Source: Alistipes sp.
GTDB lineage: Bacteria > Bacteroidota > Bacteroidia > Bacteroidales > Rikenellaceae
Assembly (NCBI GenBank): GCA_019422485.1
Contig: JAHZDG010000024.1
Location: forward strand, 1-30,231
Length of the DNA stretch: 30,231 nt
Direction: 5' to 3'
Shown: positions 1-6,271 of the stretch, piece after piece
Layout of the letters: the number at the start of each line of letters is the position of its first letter
Position numbering within the stretch: position 1 is the stretch's first letter
The notes under the pieces: generated by a model
The model's input: the letters and a program-made list of their open reading frames with translations, nothing else
What the model was told of the DNA's origin: nothing
Database searches by the model: none
Position numbers and translations under genes: made by a program

Positions 1-58
1 GCGTACAGAACTAATGAATGGATTGCTTAGGCAATCTTAACAGTTAGTTTTCCTTTAT
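1..58. other. window edge, no assignable gene
   Basis: Short stretch before the first terminator. Two frames stay open from the window edge to stops near positions 30 and 39, so it may hold the last few codons of a plus-strand gene that the following hairpin terminates. The fragment is too short to identify a product. Confidence 0.3.
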
Positions 59-93
59 CCAGGGCGGAACTTCGGTTCCGCCCTGGTTTTTTT
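59..93 (+). terminator. intrinsic terminator of an upstream plus-strand gene
   Basis: A perfect 12-bp stem (CCAGGGCGGAAC pairing with GTTCCGCCCTGG) closes a TTCG tetraloop and is followed directly by seven T residues. This is a textbook Rho-independent terminator. It implies that a plus-strand transcription unit ends just outside or at the window edge. Confidence 0.9.
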
Positions 94-433
94 ATATATG
101 GAGGTTAGTGTGAATTTAGAGAGAGATATTCTTGTTGGATTTTGTTCTTTTAGGACGGTTTTTTGAGTGTCAGGTTTTCTCGGAGTTGGAAAGACTCGAT
201 TATTCCTGTATTTTTGTTCATGAAAGAGGCTCCTTTTATATATAAGGTATCCTCTATGGAAAATATCGTGAGATAACGTAGCTATGCGATCTTTCGGTCG
301 TTTCGAAGATGGGAACCTGAAGTGGTCGATACACGACTCGGTTGGTAAAATTCCGGAGGGATCGTAGAGAAATTGACTTTTCCTTTTAGAGAGTCTGTTT
401 GTAGTAGAAAATTTATTTAATGAATAGTATTTT
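94..433 (+). other. long non-coding leader region of the beta-helix gene
   Basis: These 340 bases lie between the terminator and the first gene and are more AT-rich than the flanking coding DNA. The only regulatory element I can support is a weak promoter at 185-216. No open frame looks like a protein. If that promoter is used, the 5' untranslated region is about 210 bases, which is long and could hold a regulatory structure, but I recognise no riboswitch class in it. Confidence 0.4.
185..216 (+). promoter_or_regulatory. possible Bacteroidota-type promoter for the beta-helix gene
   Basis: TATTTTTG at 209-216 fits the Bacteroidota -7 consensus TAnnTTTG. A GTTG at 185-188, one base off TTTG, lies 20 bases upstream. 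Transcription would begin near 223. The -33 match is imperfect and the region is AT-rich, so a chance match is possible. Confidence 0.4.
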
Positions 434-2596
434 ATGAAGTCAAAATGGTTATGTGTATCCCTTTTGTGTCTGTGGGCCGGTTATGCGGTAGCGGCAGAAA
501 GGGTAGTGTGTGTCGGGAAGTCCCGTACGGGGGTTCCGAAAGGGGCTCAGCTGGTATCGTCCTTGCAGAAAGGGATTGACCTGGCGGGCAAGTATAAACA
601 ACAGGGTGATGATGTGACTTTGTTGATTGCCGGAGGGGATTACTCGCTGGATAAAACTTTGGAACTGACTGAAGCACAATTAGGTACTGGAGGTAGTCGT
701 TTGGTGATTCGGCCTTTGAATGATCAGCAGGTTGTATTGCGAGGCGGTGTTTCGATATCTCCGCGTTTATTGGAAAAGGTTGCTGCGGATGAACCTCGGA
801 TTCGTCCGGAGATGCGGGATAAGGTTTATAAAGTGGATTTGCGTAAGGCGGGGATTCGTGAGGTCGGTCCGATTCGCAACTCGGGTTTCAGCCGTCCGGC
901 TTTGCCGGCCTGGACCGAAGTGTTTGTCAACGATCAGGTGCAACAACTCTCCCGCTGGCCGAACGATACGATGGCTCTGATGGGGAAGGTGCTGGAAACA
1001 GGGTCGATTCCGCGGGTCGGCGATATGGCGAACAAGGGAGGAACGTTTGCCTACCTGGACGAACGTCCTTCGGACTGGAAACAGGGCATTCCGAAATGGA
1101 TTGCCGGTTATTTTGCCCATGGCTATGCCGATGATATGGTTCGTATCGCTTCGATCGATACCGTCAAGAAAACCATCACGCTGGATGAAGCGGTGATGTA
1201 CGGTTTGATTTCCGGTTCGGATTTTAATCGCTGGTATGTGGTCAATTTGCCGGAAGAGATCGATCGTCCGGGCGAATACTATATGGACGAAGAAAATCTG
1301 GTGTTGTGGATTTACCCGTCGGAAGAGGTTCGCACGCTGTCGCTTTCGTTGTTGGCCGAACCGATGATGGCCATCGAAGGGGTGAAGAACGTCGAGGTAC
1401 AACAGCTCTCTTTCCGTGTCAGTCGAGGCATGGGGGTTTATATGGAGCGCACCGAAGAAGTGGTTCTGCGGGGTTGTGAATTCCGCAACCTGGGGGCGAC
1501 GGCTGTATGTATCGGGAAAGGCATTGAACCGGCCAAACAATATGGTCATACCTTTTTGGGTAAACCGGTTTCCCGGATGATTGGGAATTTGGCCCAGCAT
1601 ATCTATCTGGATACGACTTTCGATCGCGAGGCCGGGAAACGTAACGGTGTTGTGGATTGTGTGATCCGGGATGTCGGTGCCGGAGGGATCAGCATGGGCG
1701 GAGGCAATCGTAAAACCTTCGTTCCGGGCGAAAACTATGTGCAGAACTGCCGGATCAGCCGCTATAACCGGGTGGAACGTTCTTATCGTCCGGCCATTTC
1801 GATCATGGGGGTAGGAAACCGCATTTCGCATTGCGAAATTTACGATGCTCCTTCATCGGCCATCATTTTGCAGGGGAACGACCATCTGATCGAATACAAC
1901 GACATTCATAATGTATGTACGGAAATTGACGACCTGGGCGCCGTTTACTATGGCCGAGACCCGTCGGAACAGGGAAACCGCTTGATGTATAACTATGTTC
2001 ACCATCTGAGCGCCAAACGTCGTGTGACCGGTTTCTACCATGATGACGGAGCCTGCGGGATGACGGCGATTGGGAATATTCTCTATAAAGCTGGTCTGCA
2101 ACCGGTCCTGTTGGGCGGTGGGTCGGATAACTACTATGAAAATAACATCTTTATCGGAACGCCTTACGGGTTGTATGTAGACAATCGTCTGGAAAACTGG
2201 GCCGGAACGAAAGAGATCCTGGATCTGTATAAGAAACGTTTCGAAGCGGTGAATTATCAGACGGGCCCCTTCAAGGAAAAATATCCGAAGGCAGCCGGTT
2301 ATTTCGAAGAGGGGATTCAGACGCCGAAGCGGAATACGGCTCGTAACAACCTCTTCTATGATATCAGCAAATTGTTGGTTTGCCCGGGCGAACGTCCCTA
2401 TGAACGGGCTTATATGGAGATGGTCGGCAACTGGATTACCTGGAGCGGTAAGGGCTTTGAGGATCCCGGTTTCGTGGATGCTGCTTCCGAAAATTGGAAC
2501 TTGAAACCCGACGCGGCTGTTTTCCGTAACATTCCGGGCTTCAAAGCGATTCCGTTCGACCAGATCGGATGTTCGTTGCCCAAGGATGAAGAGTAA
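434..2596 (+). CDS. secreted right-handed parallel beta-helix protein (GH141-like, putative carbohydrate-active)
   Basis: Predicted exported protein of 720 residues. Residues 1-21 form a signal peptide with a basic start, a hydrophobic core and an AVAAE-type cleavage site. An N-terminal GGDYSLDKTLEL segment (about 67-78) and an inserted beta-rich region (about 160-310, including PGEYYMDEENLVLWIYP) precede a run of helix coils at about 315-560. The coils show the N-x-I and G-N-x-I-x-x-C-x-I repeats, with IEYNDIHNV and GAVYYGRDPSEQGNR. This layout resembles the right-handed beta-helix family that includes GH141 glycosidases such as fucosidase/xylanase enzymes. That assignment is an inference from architecture; catalytic residues and substrate cannot be read from the sequence. 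The gene is monocistronic, between terminators, and no SusC/SusD pair is adjacent. Confidence is high for the fold and low for the substrate. Confidence 0.82.
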   Translation: MKSKWLCVSLLCLWAGYAVAAERVVCVGKSRTGVPKGAQLVSSLQKGIDLAGKYKQQGDDVTLLIAGGDYSLDKTLELTEAQLGTGGSRLVIRPLNDQQVVLRGGVSISPRLLEKVAADEPRIRPEMRDKVYKVDLRKAGIREVGPIRNSGFSRPALPAWTEVFVNDQVQQLSRWPNDTMALMGKVLETGSIPRVGDMANKGGTFAYLDERPSDWKQGIPKWIAGYFAHGYADDMVRIASIDTVKKTITLDEAVMYGLISGSDFNRWYVVNLPEEIDRPGEYYMDEENLVLWIYPSEEVRTLSLSLLAEPMMAIEGVKNVEVQQLSFRVSRGMGVYMERTEEVVLRGCEFRNLGATAVCIGKGIEPAKQYGHTFLGKPVSRMIGNLAQHIYLDTTFDREAGKRNGVVDCVIRDVGAGGISMGGGNRKTFVPGENYVQNCRISRYNRVERSYRPAISIMGVGNRISHCEIYDAPSSAIILQGNDHLIEYNDIHNVCTEIDDLGAVYYGRDPSEQGNRLMYNYVHHLSAKRRVTGFYHDDGACGMTAIGNILYKAGLQPVLLGGGSDNYYENNIFIGTPYGLYVDNRLENWAGTKEILDLYKKRFEAVNYQTGPFKEKYPKAAGYFEEGIQTPKRNTARNNLFYDISKLLVCPGERPYERAYMEMVGNWITWSGKGFEDPGFVDAASENWNLKPDAAVFRNIPGFKAIPFDQIGCSLPKDEE

Positions 2597-2624
2597 AAAG
2601 AAGCCTGGTAGAGCAGGTCATGAT

Positions 2625-2661
2625 ATAACAAAGCCACTCCTTCAGGGAGTGGCTTTGTTAT
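2625..2661. terminator. bidirectional terminator between convergent genes
   Basis: A perfect 16-bp stem (ATAACAAAGCCACTCC at 2625-2640 against its complement at 2646-2661) closes a 5-base loop TTCAG. It sits between the plus-strand beta-helix gene and the minus-strand Hc1 gene, which converge here. The T tract is poor on both strands, but stem length and position argue for a shared terminator. Confidence 0.8.
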
Positions 2662-2680
2662 AGAAGAAAACGTCTTTGGA

Positions 2681-2857
2681 TTACTGTTTTGAAGCTTCTA
2701 CAGAGGCTTTGCGGAAATCTTTGAGCAGTTTACTCAGTTCGAGAGCTGCTTTGCGAGCACGCGTACCGGCAGCTTTGTTGTTCTTTTCGATTTGAGCGGT
2801 TGCGTTTTCAGTGAAAGCGGCAATCTGCTCATTGATTTGAGACATTAACTTTTGCAT
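2681..2857 (-). CDS. histone H1-like DNA-binding protein Hc1
   Basis: Small lysine/alanine-rich protein of 58 residues, matching the Hc1-type histone H1-like proteins found across Bacteroidota. These are thought to bind DNA and contribute to nucleoid organisation. Recognisable blocks are INEQIAAFTENATAQIEKNNKAA in the first half and TRARKAALELSKLLKDFRKAS in the second; the KAAGTRARKAALE core is the family signature. A longer frame opens upstream at 2920, but its extra codons lie on a consensus promoter at 2890-2921, so the ATG at 2857 (MQKLMSQ) is the better start. A second ATG four codons later is possible. The gene has its own promoter 130 bases downstream of comF, and the terminator at 2625-2661 follows. 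Confidence 0.85.
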   Translation of the reverse strand: MQKLMSQINEQIAAFTENATAQIEKNNKAAGTRARKAALELSKLLKDFRKASVEASKQ

Positions 2858-2889
2858 AGTATCTGTTGTTGGTGAATAAATGAATTGAC

Positions 2890-2921
2890 CAAAATTAAAC
2901 ACCTTTTCCAAAAGATCCAAA
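2890..2921 (-). promoter_or_regulatory. Bacteroidota consensus promoter of the Hc1 gene
   Basis: On the minus strand, TTTG (2918-2921) is followed after exactly 20 bases by TAATTTTG (2890-2897). Both elements match the -33/-7 consensus of the Bacteroidota primary sigma factor. The predicted start is near 2884, giving a short leader of about 26 bases before the ATG at 2857. This excludes the upstream start at 2920. Confidence 0.75.
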
Positions 2922-2986
2922 TAATCGAGTTCTTTTCTTCGTAAATCCGTGTTGCAGAATGGGTTTTCGGTATGAAAGGACGTTTT

Positions 2987-3718
2987 TTAAAGACCTCCCC
3001 CGGTTTTGCGGCTAAAGAGTTCATGGGCTGAAACGGCCAGGGTAGCAATACTGATTCGGCAGTCGGGAACCTGTTCGAGCAGGATTTCGGCGGCCGCTAC
3101 CAGGGTGGCTCCGGTGGTCAGCACGTCATCGACCAGGAGGAGATGACGTTTCGCTAACCGTTCGGGATGACGGACCGTGAAGATGCCCCGGACGTTTTCC
3201 CAGCGGTCGTTGCGATGGCGAGTCGAGGCTTGAGAGGGATTGTGGATATGGCGTTTCAGGCAGCGTTTTTCGACCGGAATGCCTAACCGTTCTCCGATAC
3301 CTTCTGCCAGGTATTCGGCTTGGTTGTAGCCGCGCAGCAGTCGGCGGCGGAAATGGAGGGGAATCGGGATGATCAGGTCGAGGTCTCGATAGCCTTCGCC
3401 TTCTCGGAGAGCTTCGCCCATGAGTGTACCCAATTCCAGACTGATGCGCCATTGGCCGGCGTATTTGAAGGCATGGATCATTTTCCTGTATTGACTGCCT
3501 CGGGTGAAGAAAAGCAACGAAGATGCTTCGACCACGGGGATAAGCCCTCCGAATTTTTGAAAGACCGGGTTGTCGTGTGAGCGGGCATATCCGGTGAGGG
3601 GCATGTCCCAGCGACAACGCGGACAGAGGGTGCGGGCCCCTTCCGGGAGGGGGCCTCCGCAGGCAATGCAACGTTCCGGAAAGAACAGATGCAACAAGGC
3701 GGCGAGCGGATTCTCCAT
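2987..3718 (-). CDS. comF: ComF family phosphoribosyltransferase-like protein
   Basis: A 243-residue protein with the two-part ComF layout. An N-terminal zinc-ribbon-like segment has cysteines C17, C20, C32 and C35 (CIACGG and CPRC). A type I phosphoribosyltransferase domain follows, ending in the PRPP-loop signature LLLVDDVLTTGATL at about 193-206. The IPIPLHFRRRLLRGYNQAEYLAEGI block is also typical. In naturally competent bacteria ComF takes part in DNA uptake or its processing; in Bacteroidota the role is not established. The ATG at 3718 (MENPLAALLH) is chosen because the family starts just before the first cysteine pair, and longer frames run into the promoter and the upstream terminator. 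A -7 element lies about 40 bases upstream. Confidence 0.9.
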   Translation of the reverse strand: MENPLAALLHLFFPERCIACGGPLPEGARTLCPRCRWDMPLTGYARSHDNPVFQKFGGLIPVVEASSLLFFTRGSQYRKMIHAFKYAGQWRISLELGTLMGEALREGEGYRDLDLIIPIPLHFRRRLLRGYNQAEYLAEGIGERLGIPVEKRCLKRHIHNPSQASTRHRNDRWENVRGIFTVRHPERLAKRHLLLVDDVLTTGATLVAAAEILLEQVPDCRISIATLAVSAHELFSRKTGGGL

Positions 3719-3758
3719 AAATACGGTCTTCAAGCGGGTCGATCGGATGCTTTCTTTC

Positions 3759-3766
3759 CAAAGATA
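3759..3766 (-). promoter_or_regulatory. -7 promoter element of comF
   Basis: On the minus strand the bases read TATCTTTG, a full match to TAnnTTTG, placing transcription start near 3752 and a leader of about 34 bases before the comF ATG. I see no clear TTTG at the expected -33 distance, so the call rests on the -7 box and its position. Confidence 0.45.
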
Positions 3767-3863
3767 GCAAAAAAGGAGGATTGTGGGTAGGGGAATTACC
3801 TGCGGAAGTAGGGGCGGACTTTCGATCAGTCGAGGATCGCGGGTTGGAGGAGGGTTATATGCA

Positions 3864-3895
3864 AAAAGAGGGAGCACCGGAGTGTTCCCTCTTTT
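3864..3895 (-). terminator. intrinsic terminator of the perR-rubrerythrin operon
   Basis: A 14-bp stem with one G-T wobble (AAAAGAGGGAGCAC at 3864-3877 pairing with 3882-3895) closes the loop CGGA. On the minus strand the T run follows the stem, so it ends transcription from the rubrerythrin gene, whose stop lies 23 bases upstream. It may also work on the plus strand. Confidence 0.85.
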
Positions 3896-3918
3896 GTATG
3901 GAGAATCGGAGGATTCTC

Positions 3919-4476
3919 TTAGTCTTTGAAGTAACGGTTCCACAGACCCTGGAATCCGGCGCCGTGACGAGCTTCGTCTTTGCACATTTCGTGTACGGTG
4001 TCGTGGATGGCATCCAGGTTGAGTTGTTTGGCCAGCGTGGCGATCCGTTTTTTGTCTTCGCAAGCGCCGCATTCAGCTTCCATACGAGCTTTTACGTTGG
4101 TCTTGGTGTCCCATACGACTTCGCCCAGCAGTTCGGCGAATTTGGCAGCGTGTTCAGCTTCTTCCCAAGCGTAGCGTTTGAAAGCTTCTGCGATTTCGGG
4201 ATACCCTTCACGATCGGCCTGACGGCTCATGGCCAGGTACATCCCTACTTCGGTGCATTCGCCGGTGAAGTGAGCTTTCAGCCCGTCGAGCACTTCGGCG
4301 TCTACACCCTGAGCTACACCCAGACGGTGTTCATCGGCCCAAACCATGGCCCCGGCTTCGGGAGCTACATATTCTTTGAATTTCGATTTGGGTTGTTTGC
4401 ACTGGGGGCAAAATTCGGGAGCTTCTTCCCCTTCGTAGATGTAACCGCAAACGGTGCAGATAAATTTCTTTTTCAT
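3919..4476 (-). CDS. reverse rubrerythrin (rubredoxin-ferritin-like NADH peroxidase)
   Basis: A 185-residue cytoplasmic peroxide-scavenging protein with the reversed domain order. The rubredoxin domain is first, with iron ligands C7, C10, C23 and C26 (CTVCG and CPQCK), followed by the ferritin-like di-iron domain. Likely di-iron ligands are E73 and E76 (GECTEVGMY), E106 and H109 (WEEAEHAAKF), E135/E140 and E168 and H171 (KDEARHG). This family reduces hydrogen peroxide to water with electrons passed through the rubredoxin domain and is central to oxidative-stress survival in anaerobes. The gene starts 24 bases after the perR stop codon with no separate promoter visible, so it is probably co-transcribed and controlled by PerR. 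A strong terminator follows. The family call is firm; the exact electron donor is unknown. Confidence 0.93.
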   Translation of the reverse strand: MKKKFICTVCGYIYEGEEAPEFCPQCKQPKSKFKEYVAPEAGAMVWADEHRLGVAQGVDAEVLDGLKAHFTGECTEVGMYLAMSRQADREGYPEIAEAFKRYAWEEAEHAAKFAELLGEVVWDTKTNVKARMEAECGACEDKKRIATLAKQLNLDAIHDTVHEMCKDEARHGAGFQGLWNRYFKD

Positions 4477-4500
4477 GGTTGTAAATAATTAAGTAAGGTT

Positions 4501-4920
4501 TTATTGTTTTTTCATGTGAGTGCAATGGGCGCAAATGCCTCGATAGTAGAGTTGAGCCGAACTGACCCGATGGTCTTTGGGGTAGAGGGCTTCGGGGAGG
4601 GTCCCCAGCGGCACGTCGTACAAGGAGCCGCAGTGGTCGCACAGAAAGTGTCCGTGCAGAGAGATGTCGCCGTCGTAACGCGAAAAGCGCGGATCGATGG
4701 TGATGTGAGCCGCTGCTCCTCGAGCCACCAGCAGTTCCAGGGTGTTATAGACGGTGGTCCGGGAGAGAGTGGGTATCTCCGGTGCCAGGGCCTGGTAGAT
4801 CTCTTCTGCCGTCGGGTGGGTGCGGTGATTGAGCAGGTAGTTCATCACGGCGATACGTTGCACCGAAGGACGGATGCCGTATTCGTTCAGGTAGGTGCTG
4901 GTATCGGTGATGGGTTGCAT
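4501..4920 (-). CDS. perR: Fur-family peroxide-responsive repressor, PerR type
   Basis: A 139-residue metalloregulator with an N-terminal winged helix (RPSVQRIAVMNYLL; LSRTTVYNTLELL as recognition helix) and a C-terminal dimerisation domain. All five residues that align with the regulatory metal site of Bacillus subtilis PerR are present: H35 (HPTAEEIY), D83 (RYDGD), H89, H91 (LHGHFLC) and D102 (LYDVPLG). Structural zinc cysteines are C94, C97, C130 and C133. An Asp at 102, rather than the Glu usual in Fur, favours PerR over an iron regulator. It heads an operon with rubrerythrin, the classic PerR target. Its promoter overlaps tandem palindromes (4924-4955), suggesting autorepression. A general Fur-family role remains the alternative. 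Confidence 0.88.
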   Translation of the reverse strand: MQPITDTSTYLNEYGIRPSVQRIAVMNYLLNHRTHPTAEEIYQALAPEIPTLSRTTVYNTLELLVARGAAAHITIDPRFSRYDGDISLHGHFLCDHCGSLYDVPLGTLPEALYPKDHRVSSAQLYYRGICAHCTHMKKQ

Positions 4921-4923
4921 TTT

Positions 4924-4938
4924 TTGTAATGATTACAA
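4924..4938. promoter_or_regulatory. PerR-type operator, perfect 7-1-7 palindrome
   Basis: TTGTAATGATTACAA is a perfect 7-1-7 inverted repeat, the same geometry as the Bacillus PerR box though not identical in sequence. It lies three bases upstream of the perR start codon and downstream of the predicted transcription start, where a bound repressor would block transcription. Confidence 0.65.
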
Positions 4939-4940
4939 TT

Positions 4941-4955
4941 TTGTAACGATTGCAA
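4941..4955. promoter_or_regulatory. second PerR-type operator in tandem
   Basis: TTGTAACGATTGCAA differs from the neighbouring palindrome at two positions and begins 17 bases after it. It overlaps the -7 element (4953-4960) and the predicted transcription start. Two repeats in this spacing would allow two dimers to bind side by side. Confidence 0.55.
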
Positions 4956-4983
4956 AGGTAGGGAAGATTTTGGGATCTCCAAA
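4953..4983 (-). promoter_or_regulatory. promoter of the perR-rubrerythrin operon
   Basis: On the minus strand, TTTG (4980-4983) is followed after 19 bases by TACCTTTG (4953-4960), matching the Bacteroidota -33 and -7 consensus. The start would fall near 4946, so the roughly 25-base leader consists almost wholly of the operator palindromes. Confidence 0.75.
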
Positions 4984-4994
4984 TTTTTTGACAA

Positions 4995-5023
4995 AAAAAA
5001 GCGACCCGTTGGATCGCTTTTTT
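4995..5023 (-). terminator. intrinsic terminator of the YitT-family gene
   Basis: AAAAAAGCGA (4995-5004) pairs with TCGCTTTTTT (5014-5023), with a partly paired GC-containing loop between. On the minus strand it is followed by more T residues. It lies about 90 bases past the stop of the YitT-family gene and insulates the perR promoter from read-through. Confidence 0.75.
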
Positions 5024-5110
5024 GTAAGTCATTATTTAATATGGGGTAACGGTTGGCTAAGACCTTTGTTTGCAGAACACCTCTTATACCGAAGGGGAAG
5101 CCCAAAGAGT

Positions 5111-6004
5111 TTATTTCTTCAGGGCTTCGAATCCCAGACCGTAAACGCCCATAACGCTGCCGAAGGTCATAAAGGCATGAGGATCGACCTCTTTGATGAC
5201 CTTGAAAATCATATTGGATTCGTTTTTGCGGCAGACGACCATTACCAGTTTAGTGGGTTTCTTGCTGTACCATCCCATGCCGTCGATGAGCGTTACACCG
5301 CGGTGCATGGTATCGTAAATGCGCGAAGCGATCTCTTCGTAGTGTTGGGAGACGATTAGAATTTGGGTCGATTGGCGGTTCCCGGCCATCACGGCATCAA
5401 TTGTGTATCCGAACGTAGCCACCATGACAAACCCGTAAATCGCGGTGCTGATATCCTTAAAGATGAAAATCGAACACCCCATCGTGATCATATCGATGGT
5501 CATCAATATCTTGCCATAGCTGATCGTTTTGTATTTATTGATGATCATGGCGATGATATCCATCCCGCCGGAGTTGCCGCCCTGCATGAAGCAGATACTT
5601 ACCCCGATCCCGGCCACGGCACCGCCCAAGATCACCGAAAGCAGTTTTTCTTCGGAGAGGCCCAACAGGTGTTCGGGGATGATTTCCTGGAATATACCCA
5701 ATGCGACGGAGAGGAAGATAATGGCGTATAAAGTTTTTGCGCCGACTTTCAGTCCGACCAGCCAGGAGCCCAATGCCACGAAGATCCCGTTGATAACCAG
5801 GAATGAGATCCCCAACGGAATCCCTCCGTTGTCACCGCCGGTGGCATAGTAAATAAGAAGGCCCACCCCGTTGACGCCACCCCCCATTACTTTGGCGGGA
5901 AGCAGAATACAGGTCCAGGCAAATGCATACAGTAACAACCCGAAGGAGATCAGAAAGTATTCCTTGAGCGTTTGAAAGATTTGAGCTTTAGTGACGAGTT
6001 TCAT
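5111..6004 (-). CDS. YitT family membrane protein (DUF2179 C-terminal domain)
   Basis: A 297-residue inner-membrane protein with five or so hydrophobic segments in residues 15-200 (for example YFLISFGLLLYAFAWTCILLP and GGVNGVGLLIYYATGG) and a soluble C-terminal DUF2179 domain from about residue 215 (ILIVSQHYEEIASRIYDTMHRGVTLIDGMGWYS, then VMVVCRKNE). The conserved glycine-rich turns VMGGGVNG and FMQGGNSGGMDI are family hallmarks. The molecular function of the family is unproven. The frame continues upstream to about 6439, but that part reads as low-complexity basic sequence over AT-rich intergenic DNA, so the ATG at 6004 (MKLVTKAQ) is the true start. It is divergent from priA; I found no convincing promoter for it. 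Confidence 0.9.
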   Translation of the reverse strand: MKLVTKAQIFQTLKEYFLISFGLLLYAFAWTCILLPAKVMGGGVNGVGLLIYYATGGDNGGIPLGISFLVINGIFVALGSWLVGLKVGAKTLYAIIFLSVALGIFQEIIPEHLLGLSEEKLLSVILGGAVAGIGVSICFMQGGNSGGMDIIAMIINKYKTISYGKILMTIDMITMGCSIFIFKDISTAIYGFVMVATFGYTIDAVMAGNRQSTQILIVSQHYEEIASRIYDTMHRGVTLIDGMGWYSKKPTKLVMVVCRKNESNMIFKVIKEVDPHAFMTFGSVMGVYGLGFEALKK

Positions 6005-6229
6005 ACTGTTAAAAATAGCAAAGAATTTGTAAATATTGTCAATATTTTTTGATTTTTTTGATTCGATCGATAAAAAATTCGCGAATAGAAGTTTTAAATG
6101 TGTTTTTGTGATGAAATTCGGAAATTTTGAGGGTTTGGAGGGCGGAAATTTGGGGGCGGGAGCCGGATGAGGCGCTTGTCGGGCCGAGAGGGACGGGTGA
6201 AATTTGTGTCTCGGAAACGGTAAAAATGC

Positions 6230-6237
6230 TACCTTTG
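6230..6237 (+). promoter_or_regulatory. -7 promoter element of priA
   Basis: TACCTTTG matches TAnnTTTG and places the start near 6244, about 28 bases before the preferred priA ATG. A TTTG occurs at 6203-6206, but the 23-base spacing is wider than usual. Confidence 0.45.
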
Positions 6238-6271
6238 TTTGATGCCTTGGAAGAATCGCTCTGGAACGATG

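Noticed and set aside
767..1831. A 354-codon minus-strand open frame inside the beta-helix gene
   Set aside because: Antisense artefact with Phe/His/Arg-rich composition; the plus-strand protein has a signal peptide and beta-helix repeats.
4477..4500. A PerR-type box in front of the rubrerythrin gene
   Set aside because: Only a TTGTAAA half site is present, with no symmetric partner. Control most likely comes from the operon promoter upstream of perR.
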